Assembly (NCBI GenBank): GCA_005880165.1
Contig: VBJP01000098.1
Span: 1-12,620 of the forward strand
Length of the DNA: 12,620 nt
Source: Chloroflexota bacterium
GTDB taxonomy: Bacteria; Chloroflexota; Limnocylindria; QHBO01
Reading direction: 5' to 3'
Of the stretch, positions 12,398 to 12,620 are shown in pieces (within the stretch, counting starts at the first letter, position 1; each line of letters starts with the position of its first letter). The position numbers and the translations under genes were made by a program. The notes below the pieces were generated by a model. The model had not been told where the DNA came from. It saw nothing but the letters and a program-made list of their open reading frames with translations, and did no database searches.

Positions 12398-12620
12398 CGG
12401 ACCCCCAAGGCGCCGCGCTCGTCCATACAGAGGCAGCACGTGCCGATCCCGGATCGTGGATGCCGACCATGGCCACGTCACCGTTCGACTGCACCGCGAT
12501 TGGGCCGAGGAAGTCTCCAGCGTCTATCCCGTTCTGCTCAGGAACCGCATCCCAGCGCTCGCCGGTGTCCGACGTCCAAACGCCTGCCGATCCCTCGCGA
12601 GGGTCGCTGACCGCGATGAA
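12384..12620 (-). CDS. WTS-repeat, sialidase/beta-propeller-like protein, C-terminal end (partial)
   Basis: The minus strand is open from the right edge for 78 codons to a TAG stop (complement of 12384-12386). The product contains VWTSDTGERWDAVPEQ (residues 14-29) and VWTSAAPWGSVTTP (65-78). The repeated VWTS...W unit about 50 residues apart resembles the blades of BNR/sialidase-like beta-propellers and 'exo-alpha-sialidase' family surface proteins. Between them, GPIAVQSNGDVAMVGI looks like a beta strand pair. The N-terminus and most blades lie beyond the window, so enzymatic activity cannot be judged. The gene converges on the HAD gene, and their 3' ends overlap by 14 bases. The competing minus-strand frame over the same bases shows no such pattern. 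Confidence 0.55.
   Translation of the reverse strand, partial: FIAVSDPREGSAGVWTSDTGERWDAVPEQNGIDAGDFLGPIAVQSNGDVAMVGIHDPGSARAASVWTSAAPWGSVTTP

Noticed and set aside
1..12620. CRISPR arrays, tRNA or rRNA genes, insertion sequences and attachment sites
   Set aside because: I saw no regularly spaced repeats, cloverleaf-like sequences, transposase-like products or terminal inverted repeats on either strand by eye; a tool scan was not possible.

Overview
The window is high-GC bacterial DNA with short gaps and overlapping genes. It suggests a Terrabacteria-type genome: a thymidylate kinase gene followed by a DarA-type c-di-AMP receptor (an arrangement known from Bacillota), a NuoA-D/H complex I set, and a sialidase-like WTS-repeat protein. 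A Chloroflexota lineage such as Limnocylindria is my best guess, from gene content and style only; it is not proven here.

Layout. (1) Bases 1-2338, plus strand: the 3' end of tmk, then darA, a DinB-fold protein, and an unrecognised protein with weak resemblance to nucleotidyltransferases. (2) Bases 2339-2483: a leader with a candidate -10 box and two hairpins, ending at the nuoA ribosome binding site. (3) Bases 2484-11085: one tightly packed plus-strand respiratory operon, nuoA-nuoB-nuoC-nuoD-nuoH, then a NuoI-NuoE fusion, nuoF, and a 793-residue protein in the place of nuoG. (4) Bases 11229-12397: a small protein with a probable signal peptide, translationally coupled (ATGA) to a HAD-family hydrolase. 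(5) Bases 12384-12620, minus strand: the C-terminal end of a WTS-repeat, beta-propeller-like protein, convergent with the HAD gene.

How the genes work together. NuoB, C, D, H and A look like ordinary quinone-reducing and membrane-heel subunits; NuoB keeps all four N2 cysteines. The electron-input arm is remodelled. The NuoE-like domain has lost its second cysteine pair. NuoF has lost one of the four N3 cysteines and acidic residues in the FMN/NADH loop. NuoG is replaced by a [2Fe-2S] domain, a complete GltD-like FAD/NAD(P)H oxidoreductase, and a run of [4Fe-4S] motifs. NuoI appears split: its first cluster motif is fused in front of NuoE, and its second-cluster C-terminal half is fused to the end of the NuoG-like protein. 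The simplest inference is a complex I whose electron entry has moved from the NuoEF flavin site to a GltD-type FAD site. The antiporter subunits NuoJ-N are not in the window.

No tRNA, rRNA, CRISPR array, insertion sequence or phage gene was seen, and no gene-free stretch exceeds 300 bases.
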